From contig NZ_WQDY01000008.1 of assembly GCF_013033355.1 (NCBI RefSeq), positions 163,529 through 227,528 on the forward strand: a DNA stretch of 64,000 bases, written 5' to 3'. Below, piece after piece: positions 1 to 8,184 of this stretch. Position 1 is the stretch's first letter. Every line of letters begins with the position of its first letter. The position numbers were made by a program, and so were the translations under genes. The DNA comes from Ruegeria lacuscaerulensis. GTDB lineage: Bacteria; Pseudomonadota; Alphaproteobacteria; Rhodobacterales; Rhodobacteraceae. Below the pieces are notes generated by a model that saw only the letters and a program-made list of their open reading frames with translations, made no database searches and had not been told where the DNA came from.

Positions 1-22
1 TATTGCAGCCCGTCGATACGCA

Positions 23-1468
23 TCAGACCGGCGTCCCGGCGCTGATGTACGCGGTTTTGACAGTGGTGTAGAACTCAGCTGCCGCCTTACCCTGCTCGCG
101 CGGCCCGTAAGAGCTGTCCCCGCGTCCGCCGAAGGGCACGTGATAGTCGGTGCCAGCTGTCGGCAAGTTCACGGTGACCACGCCCGTGCGAGCGTTTCGG
201 CGGAAATGCGTGGCGCGGGCGAGGCTTTGGGTCACGATGCCCGAAGTCAGGCCGAAATTGGTGTCGTTGACGATGCTCAGCGCCTCATCATAGCTGCCGA
301 CTTTGATGACGCTGGTCAGCGGCGCGAACATTTCTTCGCGGTTGATTCGCATGTCGTTGGTGGTGTTCAGGAACACACCCGGCGACATGTAGAATCCGTC
401 ATGAGGCATCTCCAACCGCGCGCCGCCACAGGCCAATTCGGCGCCCTCAGACTTGCCCAGATCGACATAGGCGAGGTTTTCCTGCAACTGCTGCTCGCTG
501 ACGACCGGCCCCATCTGGGTGCCATCCTCCAGCGCGTGACCGACTTTCATCGCTTGCGCACCGGCGACCAGTTTCTCGACGAACGCATCATGGACGCCCG
601 CATGAACAACCAGCCGCGACGAGGCAGTGCATTTTTGTCCGGTGCCTCCAAACGCGCCACCCAGCGCCAGCGTCACCGCCAGATCAAGATCGGCGTCGTC
701 CATGACGGCCAGCGCGTTCTTGGACCCCATCTCCATCTGCACCTTGGTCAGGTTATGGATGGCCGCTGCCGCAATCCCTTTTCCCACCGGCACCGACCCG
801 GTGAATGAAATCGCGTTCACCTTGGGGTTTTCCACCAGACGCTGACCGATGCTGCGCCCCGATCCCATCACCAAACTGAACAGGCCCTTGGGGATATCCT
901 GCCGTTCAATGATCTCGGTTAAAGCTACAGCCGATGCAGGGGTGATGTTAGCAGGCTTCCATACCACCGCGTTGCCGTAGCACAGCGCTGGTGCGATTTT
1001 CCATGAGGCGGTCGCAGTGGGAAAGTTCCATGGGCTGATGATGGCGACGACACCCACGGGTTCGCGCCGCACGTCAATCTCAACGCCGGGGCGGACAGAG
1101 TCCGCATTCTCACCGATCTGACGCAGACACTCGGCTGCGTAATAGGTAAAGAACTGTCCCGCGCGATAAACCTCGCCTTTACCTTCGGCCAGCGGTTTGC
1201 CTTCCTCGCGCGACAGCAGCGTGCCCAACTCCTCGGCGCGGGCCATCAGCTCGTTGCCGATGGCGTTCAGAACAGTTTGCTTGCGTTCAGGCAGATACGT
1301 CGCCCACTCAGCCTGCGCAATGCGCGCCTGCTCTAGCGTCGCGTCCAACTGGTCCACGCTGGCTTGGGCGAACATGCCGACAAGATCGCTCAGATCCGAC
1401 GGGTTGCGGTTTTCGATTTCAGAGTCACCAGCCAGCCAGTTGCCGGCAATCAGGTTCAGTTTGGTCAC
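23..1468 (-). CDS. NAD(P)-dependent aldehyde dehydrogenase (ketoglutarate-semialdehyde dehydrogenase-like)
   Basis: This 481-residue enzyme should oxidise an aldehyde to the acid with NAD(P)+ in the cytoplasm. Seen: the ALDH fold signatures SPWNFP (145-150), general-base Glu246 in QMEMGSKN and catalytic Cys280 in GGTGQKC. The C-terminal stretch SSYGPREQG followed by EFYTTVKT resembles 2-oxoglutarate-semialdehyde dehydrogenases of sugar-acid catabolism. I recall this from the family, so the substrate is an inference. I start it at the GTG at 1468, which gives the usual VTKLNLIAGNW opening. The ATG at 1489 would add seven atypical residues. It is divergent from a LysR gene across 100 bp that carries two inverted repeats, so that regulator probably controls it. 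Family confidence is high; substrate confidence is low. Confidence 0.9.
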   Translation of the reverse strand: MTKLNLIAGNWLAGDSEIENRNPSDLSDLVGMFAQASVDQLDATLEQARIAQAEWATYLPERKQTVLNAIGNELMARAEELGTLLSREEGKPLAEGKGEVYRAGQFFTYYAAECLRQIGENADSVRPGVEIDVRREPVGVVAIISPWNFPTATASWKIAPALCYGNAVVWKPANITPASAVALTEIIERQDIPKGLFSLVMGSGRSIGQRLVENPKVNAISFTGSVPVGKGIAAAAIHNLTKVQMEMGSKNALAVMDDADLDLAVTLALGGAFGGTGQKCTASSRLVVHAGVHDAFVEKLVAGAQAMKVGHALEDGTQMGPVVSEQQLQENLAYVDLGKSEGAELACGGARLEMPHDGFYMSPGVFLNTTNDMRINREEMFAPLTSVIKVGSYDEALSIVNDTNFGLTSGIVTQSLARATHFRRNARTGVVTVNLPTAGTDYHVPFGGRGDSSYGPREQGKAAAEFYTTVKTAYISAGTPV

Positions 1469-1531
1469 ACCACGCCTCAGAGAAAACAAGAGTTACACAG
1501 AGCATGGCTTTTTCGTTTGTCATCAGTCAAA

Positions 1532-1568
1532 TTCAAACAGGTGAAGAAAACTTCAGGGAAATTGAAGT
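1532..1568 (+). promoter_or_regulatory. Tandem TTCA/TGAA inverted repeats, candidate LysR operator
   Basis: Two adjacent dyads lie between the ALDH and LysR genes: TTCA-N6-TGAA at 1532-1545 and ACTTCA-N7-TGAAGT at 1550-1568. The second contains the T-N11-A core of LysR-type sites (TCA-N7-TGA). It ends at the base before the LysR ATG and overlaps the likely Shine-Dalgarno AGGGA, so binding there could autorepress. Site identity is inferred. Confidence 0.5.
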
Positions 1569-2438
1569 ATGGCGATTAAAATCGAAACCCTGCGATGTTT
1601 TTGTACCGTGGTTCAATCCGGAAACTTGACCGAGGCTGCGGACCGGCTGGGGCGAACTCAGTCAGCCGTTTCCATGACGCTTAAGCAACTTGAAGGCCAT
1701 TTGGGTCGCAAACTGTTCGAAGGCGAACGCAAGAATCGTCTTTCCCCTTTGGGAGAGCAAGTTTTTGAGCTTGCGTTGAGGCAGGTGCGTCAGTTCGATC
1801 AAGCCGTAGGTGACATTGAAGCCGTAGCGTCGGCCGAGCAGGGGTTGCTGCGAATCGCATCGGTGCCATCTGTCGCAGCGCTAGTGTTTCCGCGTGTTCT
1901 GAGGCACCTGACACAACGCTTTCTTGGGGCGAAGGTTGATCTGCGGGACACTGACACGCAGCAGGTCCTGGATGCATTGGTCGAAGGGAAGGCGGATATC
2001 GGTATTGCCTCGGGGCATCACGCGTTGAACGGTTTTAATACCAAACCCTTGTTACAAGACCGGTTCGGGCTGGTCTGTGCTGCCGATCACCCGCTGATCC
2101 GACAGGTTGAACCCCCGTGTATTGCCGATCTGGGGACCGTGCCGTTCATTCGAAACAGCCTGTGCGACCTGATCACGTCGCCGCAGTTTCACCAAGCGAT
2201 TGATCAGGCTGACATCACGATCCGCAACACACATTCTTTGATTACGATGGTCAGGACGGGCAATTGGGCGACGGTCTTGCCTCAAACGGTGGCAGAGTTC
2301 ATTCCCGAAGCCACCGCCTTTCGCGAGATAAAAGACCTGCCGGATCAAAGGCAGGTCTTTTTGTACGTCAAAGAACGGTCACGCTTTCCCGAACTGACCG
2401 AGGCCGCAGAGCACCTCATTCTCGCATATGATGCTTAG
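1569..2438 (+). CDS. LysR-family transcriptional regulator
   Basis: A 289-residue LysR-type regulator. The N-terminal winged helix-turn-helix (about residues 1-60) has the family pattern TEAADRLGRTQSAVSMTLKQ, followed by a LysR substrate-binding domain (about 85-285). The ATG at 1569 gives the standard start, with IETLRCFCTVVQSGNLTEAA leading into the helix-turn-helix. It is divergent from the aldehyde dehydrogenase and convergent with the GST gene, leaving only five bases between stops. By the usual LysR arrangement it most likely controls the aldehyde dehydrogenase with a pathway intermediate as co-inducer. That role is inference from position and the intergenic dyads. Confidence 0.9.
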   Translation: MAIKIETLRCFCTVVQSGNLTEAADRLGRTQSAVSMTLKQLEGHLGRKLFEGERKNRLSPLGEQVFELALRQVRQFDQAVGDIEAVASAEQGLLRIASVPSVAALVFPRVLRHLTQRFLGAKVDLRDTDTQQVLDALVEGKADIGIASGHHALNGFNTKPLLQDRFGLVCAADHPLIRQVEPPCIADLGTVPFIRNSLCDLITSPQFHQAIDQADITIRNTHSLITMVRTGNWATVLPQTVAEFIPEATAFREIKDLPDQRQVFLYVKERSRFPELTEAAEHLILAYDA

Positions 2439-2443
2439 GGCTT

Positions 2444-3160
2444 CTATTTTTTGACGTCGCCCGCAAACCGCGCGGCGTTTTCTTTGGCAAAGGCCGACGC
2501 ATCGGCGCTTGAGTCCCAGAATTGGGGGTTTGCCTTGGGAATGGTCAACGCTTTCTGAACGGCGGGCCGGGCGTCGATGCGTTCGAACCAGGCGTTCAGA
2601 TGAGGTAGATCGTCCACCTTGACCCGTGCCCAGACATAGGCCCGCGCCCACGGGTAAAGCATCATATCGGCAATGGTGTATTCATCTGCGGCGATCCAGT
2701 CGCGCCCTTCAAGCCGTGTGTCCATAACCTCTAGCAGGCGGCGGCTTTCATCAACATAACGGCGGATGGAGAACGGTTCGTCGTGCCCATTGGGGGCGGC
2801 GATATGTTGGAAATACATCGCCTGTCCCATCATGGGCCCGATATGACCGACCTGAAAGAAAACCCATTGCATGACTTCGGATCGTTTGATCGGGTCTTCC
2901 GGCAGGAACTTTCCGTATTTTTCGGCCAGGTGCCACAGGATCGCGCCGCTTTCGAATATGGCGCGCCCCTCGGACCGGTCATAAATCGTCGGTATCTTAC
3001 CGTTGGGATTCAGCGCCAGATAATCTGGCGCTTTTTGTTCTTGTTTGGAAAAGTTGATATGGGTGAGGTCGTAAGGAATTCCGGCCTCTTCCAGAAAAAT
3101 GACCGGTTTATAACCGTTCATCGTTCCTGCGGTGTACAGGTGAATATCAGGCTGCGACAT
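2444..3160 (-). CDS. Glutathione S-transferase family protein
   Basis: A 238-residue cytosolic GST. The N-terminal thioredoxin-like domain (about 1-85) has PDIHLYTAGTMNGYKP with candidate active-site residues near 10-14, the cis-Pro motif NGKIPT and the ESGAILWHLAEKYG signature near 70-83. The C-terminal helical domain (about 95-215) has the conserved YTIADMMLYPWA (N-capping box and Asp). Its start overlaps the end of the upstream oxidoreductase gene by 14 bases, so the two are translationally coupled. Neighbouring HxlR control and a quinone-reductase-like partner suggest detoxification of electrophiles or quinones; the actual substrate cannot be read from the sequence. Confidence 0.88.
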   Translation of the reverse strand: MSQPDIHLYTAGTMNGYKPVIFLEEAGIPYDLTHINFSKQEQKAPDYLALNPNGKIPTIYDRSEGRAIFESGAILWHLAEKYGKFLPEDPIKRSEVMQWVFFQVGHIGPMMGQAMYFQHIAAPNGHDEPFSIRRYVDESRRLLEVMDTRLEGRDWIAADEYTIADMMLYPWARAYVWARVKVDDLPHLNAWFERIDARPAVQKALTIPKANPQFWDSSADASAFAKENAARFAGDVKK

Positions 3161-3755
3161 CGTCTGCCTCGGCGAATGTAGAAATCAGATGCGTCTGGAA
3201 TCGGGCAAAATCTGCCTCGATCGTCGGGTTCTTCATAACATCAAACGCGGCAAAAGTTGGCAGAGGCTTCATCGCCATGAATTTCGCCGTTAGGTGCAGC
3301 GGTTTCAGCAGGTCATCTACAGTATCGCCGGCAAAGAAGGGCTCGGTCGGGTTGTCGAACGCTTCGACCGGGGCGTTGAACGTGACTGACAGCATATAGC
3401 TTTTGTCGTGCAAAACGCCGCCCATACCGTAGTTGGACTTAGGGGCGTCACTGGTGCGCCCATCGCCATGCGCAAACCGTCCATCCATGGCCGAGGTATA
3501 GACCTCGTCCATGTATTTCTTGAAGACCCACGGCACGCCCATCCAGTTCACCGGGAATTGCATGATGACAGTGTCCGCCCACAAGTGGTTCGCGACTTCT
3601 GTATCGACATCATAGCCTTCGGCGACCGTAGTCACCCGGACATCATGGCCCAGCGTGCGCAACTGGGTGCTGGCTTGTTCGGTCAGGCTGGCGTTCAGAG
3701 CACCGGGGGCCGCTTCATAAGGCTGTGTGCCGTTGAGGATCAGGATATTGCTCAT
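3147..3755 (-). CDS. MdaB-like NAD(P)H oxidoreductase (flavodoxin-like fold)
   Basis: A 202-residue flavodoxin-fold protein. The opening SNILILNGTQPYEAAPGALN and the central FPVNWMGVPWVFKKYMDEV segment are typical of MdaB/NQO-type NAD(P)H:quinone reductases, which carry FAD and make two-electron reductions of quinones. A Shine-Dalgarno AGGG lies eight bases before the ATG. It is first in a two-gene operon with the GST and divergent from an HxlR regulator, the usual control of quinone- or aldehyde-responsive reductases. Reaction type is inferred from the family; no substrate can be assigned. Confidence 0.85.
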   Translation of the reverse strand: MSNILILNGTQPYEAAPGALNASLTEQASTQLRTLGHDVRVTTVAEGYDVDTEVANHLWADTVIMQFPVNWMGVPWVFKKYMDEVYTSAMDGRFAHGDGRTSDAPKSNYGMGGVLHDKSYMLSVTFNAPVEAFDNPTEPFFAGDTVDDLLKPLHLTAKFMAMKPLPTFAAFDVMKNPTIEADFARFQTHLISTFAEADDVAA

Positions 3756-3827
3756 GTCTATGCCCTTTTTCCAATCTTGGGAATGTCGTGTCGAAGCAGT
3801 TGGGGGTGGCGGAGATAAAAAGCAACC

Positions 3828-3842
3828 AGTATACTTTTAGTA
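3828..3842. promoter_or_regulatory. TACT-N3-AGTA dyad, candidate HxlR operator
   Basis: In the divergent intergenic space (3756-3868), AGTATACT at 3828-3835 is a perfect palindrome and overlaps TACT-TTT-AGTA at 3832-3842. TACT/AGTA half-sites are characteristic of HxlR-type regulators such as YodB, though spacing there is wider. The site sits where it could control both the oxidoreductase operon and the HxlR gene. Confidence 0.45.
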
Positions 3843-3868
3843 ACCTTCTTTTTCATAAGGGATATGCC

Positions 3869-4234
3869 ATGCGTGCAAAGGTCAGTCAGGATAATCGGGG
3901 GCGAAAACAAGTGGCAGAAGCCTGCCTCGAGCCTTGCTCGGTCGAGCGCGGGATGCGGATCATAGGCGGTAAGTGGACGGGTTCGATCCTATGGCACCTG
4001 AAAGACGGGCCCGTGCGATTCAATGACTTGTCCCGCATGATTGCAGGTGCCAGCAAAAAGATGATCACCGAGCGTTTGCGTCAGCTTGAGGCACAAGGTT
4101 TAGTGAAGCGACACGTGCTACAGACATCTCCCGTTTCGGTCGAATACTCTGTCACCGAGCTTGGCCGCAGCGCGCTGGGCGTTCTGGACGATTTGAGCAA
4201 GTGGAGCGAGACTTTGCCTGCGGCCGTCGTTTGA
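3869..4234 (+). CDS. HxlR-family (MarR-like winged-helix) transcriptional regulator
   Basis: A 121-residue HxlR regulator. It has the family core with GGKWTGSILWHLKDGPVRFN at about 32-51 and the recognition-helix region MITERLRQLEAQGLV. Two cysteines (EACLEPC) precede the winged helix; the second is at the position used as a redox or thiol sensor in YodB-type members. I start it at the ATG at 3869, because the frame-open start at 3788 would add 27 residues unlike the family. It is divergent from the MdaB-like/GST operon and probably represses it until electrophiles or quinones modify the cysteine. That mechanism is inferred. Confidence 0.87.
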   Translation: MRAKVSQDNRGRKQVAEACLEPCSVERGMRIIGGKWTGSILWHLKDGPVRFNDLSRMIAGASKKMITERLRQLEAQGLVKRHVLQTSPVSVEYSVTELGRSALGVLDDLSKWSETLPAAVV

Positions 4235-4247
4235 GACATTGGTTAAT

Positions 4248-4268
4248 AGTTCGGAAATTTTCGAAACT
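4248..4268. promoter_or_regulatory. Inverted repeat upstream of the betaine transporter; second copy of the 14376-14396 operator
   Basis: AGTTCGGA-AATTT-TCGAAACT, an 8-5-8 dyad, matches the perfect AGTTTCGA-N5-TCGAAACT dyad in front of the LysR gene at 14410. The right arm is identical and the left arm differs at two positions. It lies about 210 bases before the binding-protein ATG. I read it as a binding site for that LysR regulator. Confidence 0.6.
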
Positions 4269-4283
4269 AATATACGATGATAT

Positions 4284-4299
4284 CAAATACATGTATTTG
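4284..4299. promoter_or_regulatory. Perfect 16-bp palindrome in the transporter leader region
   Basis: CAAATACATGTATTTG is a perfect palindrome 15 bases after the dyad at 4248-4268. A possible -10 element TATACG lies at 4271-4276 just before it. It could be the site of a second regulator. The following leader (about 4300-4478) holds small hairpins, but I could not fit it to a riboswitch class I know. Confidence 0.4.
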
Positions 4300-4478
4300 T
4301 CCTCCGTAGGGCTTGATGGGTGTTGCGTCACCATGCTTCACTTTTCTGGCCAATCCGGCGCGTCGAGCCGCTGGCCAAAAAATCCGGGGAGTTAGAGCTT
4401 CCCGAGACTGTTTGTAAGGTGCGGGACCGGCATTTGCCGACAGAACAGCATCGCGAACGCCCAACATGGAGATATCAG

Positions 4479-5429
4479 ATGAAGAAACTCACCACACTTA
4501 TGGGAAGTGCAGCAGCTCTTGCCGCAGGTCCCGCGCTTGCCGCAGATATCGTGATCGGTGTGCCAAACTGGGCATCGGTGAACGCCACGGCGCATATCCT
4601 TGAAGTTGTGATCGAAGAAAACCTGGGCTTGGACGTAGAGCTTCAGAACGGCACCAACCCGATCGTGTTCGAGGCGATGGATTCTGGCGCGATGCATGTC
4701 CACCCCGAGGTTTGGATGCCGAACCAGCAGAACCTGCACGACACCTATGTCAAAGACAACGGCACCGTGGTTATGAACGAAAACCCGGTTCAGGCCGAGC
4801 AGGGCATGTGTGTGCCCACGGCGACAGCTGAAAAATATGACATCAAGTCCATCGACGATCTGAGTGATCCGGACAAGATGGCAATCTTTGACACCGACGG
4901 CAACGGAACGCCCGAGGTTTGGATCGGTGCGCCGGGCTGGGCTTCGACCGTGGTCGAAAAAATCCGGGCCAAGTCCTATGGCTATGATCAGATTTTCGAT
5001 CTGACCGAATACGAAGAAACCATCGCCTATGCGAATCTGGCCAACGCCGCCAAGGCCGGCGATCCGTGGATCGGTTTCTGCTACAGCCCGCACTACATCT
5101 TTGTGACACAGGACCTGACCGTTCTGGAAGAGCCCGCCCATGATCCGGCGACCTGGACCATCGTGCAGCCCACAGATGATCCCGACTGGCTGGATAAATC
5201 CGAGGCATCCTCGGCCTGGAACGGCGCCACACTGCACCTTCACTACGCCAAGGAGCTGGAAGACGCCTACCCCGAGGTGGCCGCTCTGTTCCGCAACTAC
5301 CAAATGCAGGGTGACGACCTGAGCGCGATGGGCAAGGCCCTTGCTGTGGACAATGTGGAAGCAGCAGACTTTGCCCGCGATTGGGTGGCCAACAACGAAG
5401 ATACCGTTCTGAACTGGCTGACCAACTAA
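4479..5429 (+). CDS. Periplasmic binding protein of a glycine betaine/proline-type ABC transporter
   Basis: A 316-residue OpuAC-type substrate-binding protein. A Sec signal peptide with cleavage after PALA (residue 21 or so) starts the mature protein at ADIVIGVPNW. Family ligand-box aromatics are visible in VPNW, HPEVWMP, GAPGW and YSPHY, which in characterised relatives cage a quaternary ammonium group. I start at the ATG at 4479, with GGAG seven bases upstream. The longer frame to 4320 would bury the signal peptide. It is first of a three-gene operon and is followed by a stem-loop that may raise its expression over the membrane components. The ligand is probably a betaine or other methylated ammonium, possibly with a guanidino group given the neighbouring ureohydrolases. 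Confidence 0.92.
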   Translation: MKKLTTLMGSAAALAAGPALAADIVIGVPNWASVNATAHILEVVIEENLGLDVELQNGTNPIVFEAMDSGAMHVHPEVWMPNQQNLHDTYVKDNGTVVMNENPVQAEQGMCVPTATAEKYDIKSIDDLSDPDKMAIFDTDGNGTPEVWIGAPGWASTVVEKIRAKSYGYDQIFDLTEYEETIAYANLANAAKAGDPWIGFCYSPHYIFVTQDLTVLEEPAHDPATWTIVQPTDDPDWLDKSEASSAWNGATLHLHYAKELEDAYPEVAALFRNYQMQGDDLSAMGKALAVDNVEAADFARDWVANNEDTVLNWLTN

Positions 5430-5443
5430 GACGCATTCCCAGG

Positions 5444-5475
5444 GGGCCGTCGCGACCAGTTCGCGGCGGCCCTTT
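5444..5475 (+). terminator. Stem-loop between binding-protein and ATPase genes
   Basis: GGGCCGTCGCGA (5444-5455) pairs with TCGCGGCGGCCC (5461-5472) with one mismatch and a five-base loop, followed by only three T. This fits an attenuator or 3'-stabilising hairpin that leaves more binding-protein than ATPase message. It is too T-poor to be a strong terminator. Confidence 0.55.
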
Positions 5476-5513
5476 GCATATAGATCGGGGAAAACCCCGC
5501 ATATGAGGGGCAA

Positions 5514-6551
5514 ATGGACGAACCTGTCGTAAAACTTGAAAATGTCTGGAAAATCTTTGGCGCGCGCGCCGAAGAGGCCATGGCGGCTGTGCGCAGCGAG
5601 GGTATTGGAAAACCCGAGGTACTTGAACGCTTTAACTGTGTCGTAGGTGTGCAGGGCGCAACCTTCGAGGTGCCACGTGGCGAAATTTTCTGCATCATGG
5701 GCCTGTCAGGGTCCGGCAAATCCACTCTGGTTCGACATGTGAACCGCCTGATTGAACCGACTGCGGGTAAGATCGAGATCATGGGGCAGGATGTCTCGAA
5801 AATCTCGGAGTCCGAATTGCGTCGCATTCGCGCCCAGCAGATCGGGATGGTGTTTCAGCATATGGCGCTGATGCCGCACCGCTCGGTCCGCGACAACGTG
5901 GCTTACCCGCTAGAGATTAGGAAGGTGTCGAAATCCAAGCGTTGGGCGGTGTCCGACCACGCGCTTGGTCTGGTAGACCTGACAGGCTATGAGGATCGCT
6001 TGCCCAAAGAACTGTCGGGCGGGATGCAGCAACGTGTTGGCATCGCCCGCGCGCTGGCTTCAGACCCCGAAATCCTGTTGATGGATGAGCCGTTCTCGGC
6101 CCTAGACCCATTGATCCGCTTGCAGTTGCAGGATCAGTTCAAGGCGCTGGTGGCGCAACTGAAAAAGACCACGCTGTTTATCACCCATGACTTGGACGAG
6201 GCCATACGGATCGGCCACCGCATTGCCATCATGAAGGACGGTGTGATCGTGCAGATCGGCACGCCCGAAGATATCGTGATGAACCCCGCCGACGATTACG
6301 TGCGCGAATTTGTGCAGGGGATTTCCAAACTGAAACTGGTCAAGGCCCATTCGATCATGGAGCCTCTGGCCAGCTATTCCGGCCCGACCGAGGGCGCGCC
6401 GCGTGCCGATGAAGGTGCTGATCTGGACCAGTTGATTGATCTGGCCGTTAACACCGAACTGCCGGTGATCATCACGGATGGTGGCAGCGACGTGGGTGTC
6501 GTGACCAAGCCGCGTCTGCTGCGCGGTATTCAGGGGGGCAAAAATGACTGA
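5514..6551 (+). CDS. ATP-binding subunit of the betaine-type ABC transporter (ProV/OpuAA-like)
   Basis: A 345-residue ABC ATPase. The Walker A motif GLSGSGKST is at 63-71, the signature LSGGMQQRVGIARAL follows about 100 residues later, then Walker B LLMDEPFSALDP and the H-loop TLFITHD. As in ProV/OpuAA, about 55 residues precede the nucleotide fold and a short C-terminal extension follows, here reduced compared with a full CBS pair. The ATG at 5514 has GAGGGG six bases or so upstream. The gene overlaps the permease gene by eight bases, so the two are co-translated. It energises uptake of the ligand bound by the 4479-5429 product. Confidence 0.93.
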   Translation: MDEPVVKLENVWKIFGARAEEAMAAVRSEGIGKPEVLERFNCVVGVQGATFEVPRGEIFCIMGLSGSGKSTLVRHVNRLIEPTAGKIEIMGQDVSKISESELRRIRAQQIGMVFQHMALMPHRSVRDNVAYPLEIRKVSKSKRWAVSDHALGLVDLTGYEDRLPKELSGGMQQRVGIARALASDPEILLMDEPFSALDPLIRLQLQDQFKALVAQLKKTTLFITHDLDEAIRIGHRIAIMKDGVIVQIGTPEDIVMNPADDYVREFVQGISKLKLVKAHSIMEPLASYSGPTEGAPRADEGADLDQLIDLAVNTELPVIITDGGSDVGVVTKPRLLRGIQGGKND

Positions 6552-8133
6552 CGCAACCACCGAACTGAAAGTCACTGCCGCCTCGGATATCGAGGTGGAT
6601 CGCGACGCACTTGACCGCTCGATCCACGAATTTGCGGGTCCGAACGGGGATTACTACGTCAACGCCTTTCACAAAATCCACGATGCGACCAGCGCGGTTC
6701 CAAACACGTTCAATAAATGGGCGGCGGCGCTGGGTCCGTTCTGGTCCGCCTCGCGGGCGATTTGGGGGATGTTCTGGACCTTCCTGATTCTTGAAATCAT
6801 CGCATGGGTGCAAATCGGACGCGGGGCCTGGGGCAATCCTGGCGCCGACATGGCCGAACGCGCCGAGCGCCAACAAGCCCGCGCGAACGAGCTGTTGGAA
6901 CGCGCCGCCGCGGCGACCGAACAGGGGGATATCGACCGGTTCACCAAATTGGCCGAGAATATCCAGAGGGCAGCAGACAGCAGTTTTGAAAAAGCCGCGG
7001 CCGCCCAGTCGGAATCGCTGGGGATCATGCTGACTGGCTTGGTGATGTTGCTGGTGTTCAAGCTTGTGCAGGGGCTTTACGCGGACCGCATCTACGAAAA
7101 ACAGTATTCGCGCTGGCGGATTGATCCCGACAGCACTGAAAGCGGGCGCTCTACGCGCAACACGGTTCTGGGCGCCGTTCTGATTGCCGCAATCGGGCCT
7201 CTGATCGTCTATAAATTTACCGTCAACGCTTCGCTCGCGATGCTGGATGCGTTCCCGGAGAAAGAGGTCTCGGCCTTGTTTCTGGGCGAAGATGGCGGCA
7301 CGCTGTTCTCAAGCCTCGCCAGCTGGATGGAGGCCAAGATCGACGCCGCAGCCCTTGCGGGCGGGGACGTGTTCGACGGGATCGTCGCTGGGGTGCGCTC
7401 GGTCCTGGATGCGTTGACGATTGCACTGATTGGATCGCCATGGCCGGTCGTGATGCTGGTGATCTGCGTCACCGCGTGGCGTGCGGCGGGGCCGCGTGTG
7501 GCGATTTTCACCGCCGCCTCTTTGGCTTACATCGCACTTCTGGGTTACTGGGATGTCGCAATGGAGACGGTCGCTTTGGTAGGTGCAGCCGTGTTGCTAT
7601 GCGTGGTAATCGGCATTCCTCTGGGTATTTGGTTCGGTAAATCGGCGCGGGCTTACCGCGCGGCGGAACCGGTGCTGGACCTGATGCAGACGCTACCGGC
7701 CTTTGTCTACCTGATCCCGATCATCGCCTTCTTTGGCACCGGAAACCCGCCGGGCATTCTGGCGACGATCATCTTCGGGATGCCGCCGGTGATCCGCCTG
7801 ACGGCGCTGGGGATGCGGGGTGTGCCGGACAGCATCAAAGAGGCCGCAGTGGCCTTTGGTGCATCGAAATGGCAGTTGCTGAAGGATGTTGAGATCCCAC
7901 TGGCGCTGCCTTCGATCATGACTGGGGTGAACCAGACGATCCTTATGTGTCTGTCGATGGTGGTGATCATCTCGCTGATCGGCGGCGGCGGTCTGGGCAA
8001 GGAAATCCTTGAGGCGCTGCAATATGCGGCCAAGGGTCCGGGTCTGTTGGGCGGCTTTGCCATCCTGTTCTGTGCCATGGTCATCGACCGGATCGTGCAG
8101 GGGGCCTTCCGGCGAGAAGACGAGAAAATCTAA
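6544..8133 (+). CDS. Permease subunit of the betaine-type ABC transporter with a long N-terminal extension
   Basis: A 529-residue inner-membrane permease, far longer than the 280-350 residues usual for ProW/OpuAB. The C-terminal half (about 295-525) is the standard binding-protein-dependent transport domain, with the EAA-like loop GMRGVPDSIKEAAVAFGASK. The N-terminal half has a membrane helix near 72-92 and a charged Ala-rich helical segment near 100-157 likely to be a coiled coil (DMAERAERQQARANELLER). Two more helices follow near 158-178 and 207-228. By topology the helical segment should be periplasmic. Its job is unknown to me; it might contact the binding protein or sense osmolarity. It is followed directly by a strong terminator. 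Confidence 0.9.
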   Translation: MTDATTELKVTAASDIEVDRDALDRSIHEFAGPNGDYYVNAFHKIHDATSAVPNTFNKWAAALGPFWSASRAIWGMFWTFLILEIIAWVQIGRGAWGNPGADMAERAERQQARANELLERAAAATEQGDIDRFTKLAENIQRAADSSFEKAAAAQSESLGIMLTGLVMLLVFKLVQGLYADRIYEKQYSRWRIDPDSTESGRSTRNTVLGAVLIAAIGPLIVYKFTVNASLAMLDAFPEKEVSALFLGEDGGTLFSSLASWMEAKIDAAALAGGDVFDGIVAGVRSVLDALTIALIGSPWPVVMLVICVTAWRAAGPRVAIFTAASLAYIALLGYWDVAMETVALVGAAVLLCVVIGIPLGIWFGKSARAYRAAEPVLDLMQTLPAFVYLIPIIAFFGTGNPPGILATIIFGMPPVIRLTALGMRGVPDSIKEAAVAFGASKWQLLKDVEIPLALPSIMTGVNQTILMCLSMVVIISLIGGGGLGKEILEALQYAAKGPGLLGGFAILFCAMVIDRIVQGAFRREDEKI

Positions 8134-8137
8134 ACAC

Positions 8138-8167
8138 AAAACGCCCCCGCCAGCCGGGGGCGTTTTT
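8138..8167 (+). terminator. Rho-independent terminator of the ABC transporter operon
   Basis: A perfect 12-bp stem, AAAACGCCCCCG (8138-8149) with CGGGGGCGTTTT (8155-8166), loop CCAGC, then a T run. It starts four bases after the permease stop, so the ureohydrolase gene at 8185 must be read by leakage or its own promoter. Confidence 0.9.
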
Positions 8168-8184
8168 CATTTAAGGGGATGCAG

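Noticed and set aside
4300..4478. Guanidine riboswitch in the transporter leader
   Set aside because: The leader is long and has hairpins such as CGGGGA/TTCCCG, but I could not find the tandem ACGR loops or the conserved core.
4392..5513. Long minus-strand open frame opposite the binding-protein gene
   Set aside because: It mirrors a gene with clear signal peptide and family motifs; the antisense product has no recognisable domain.
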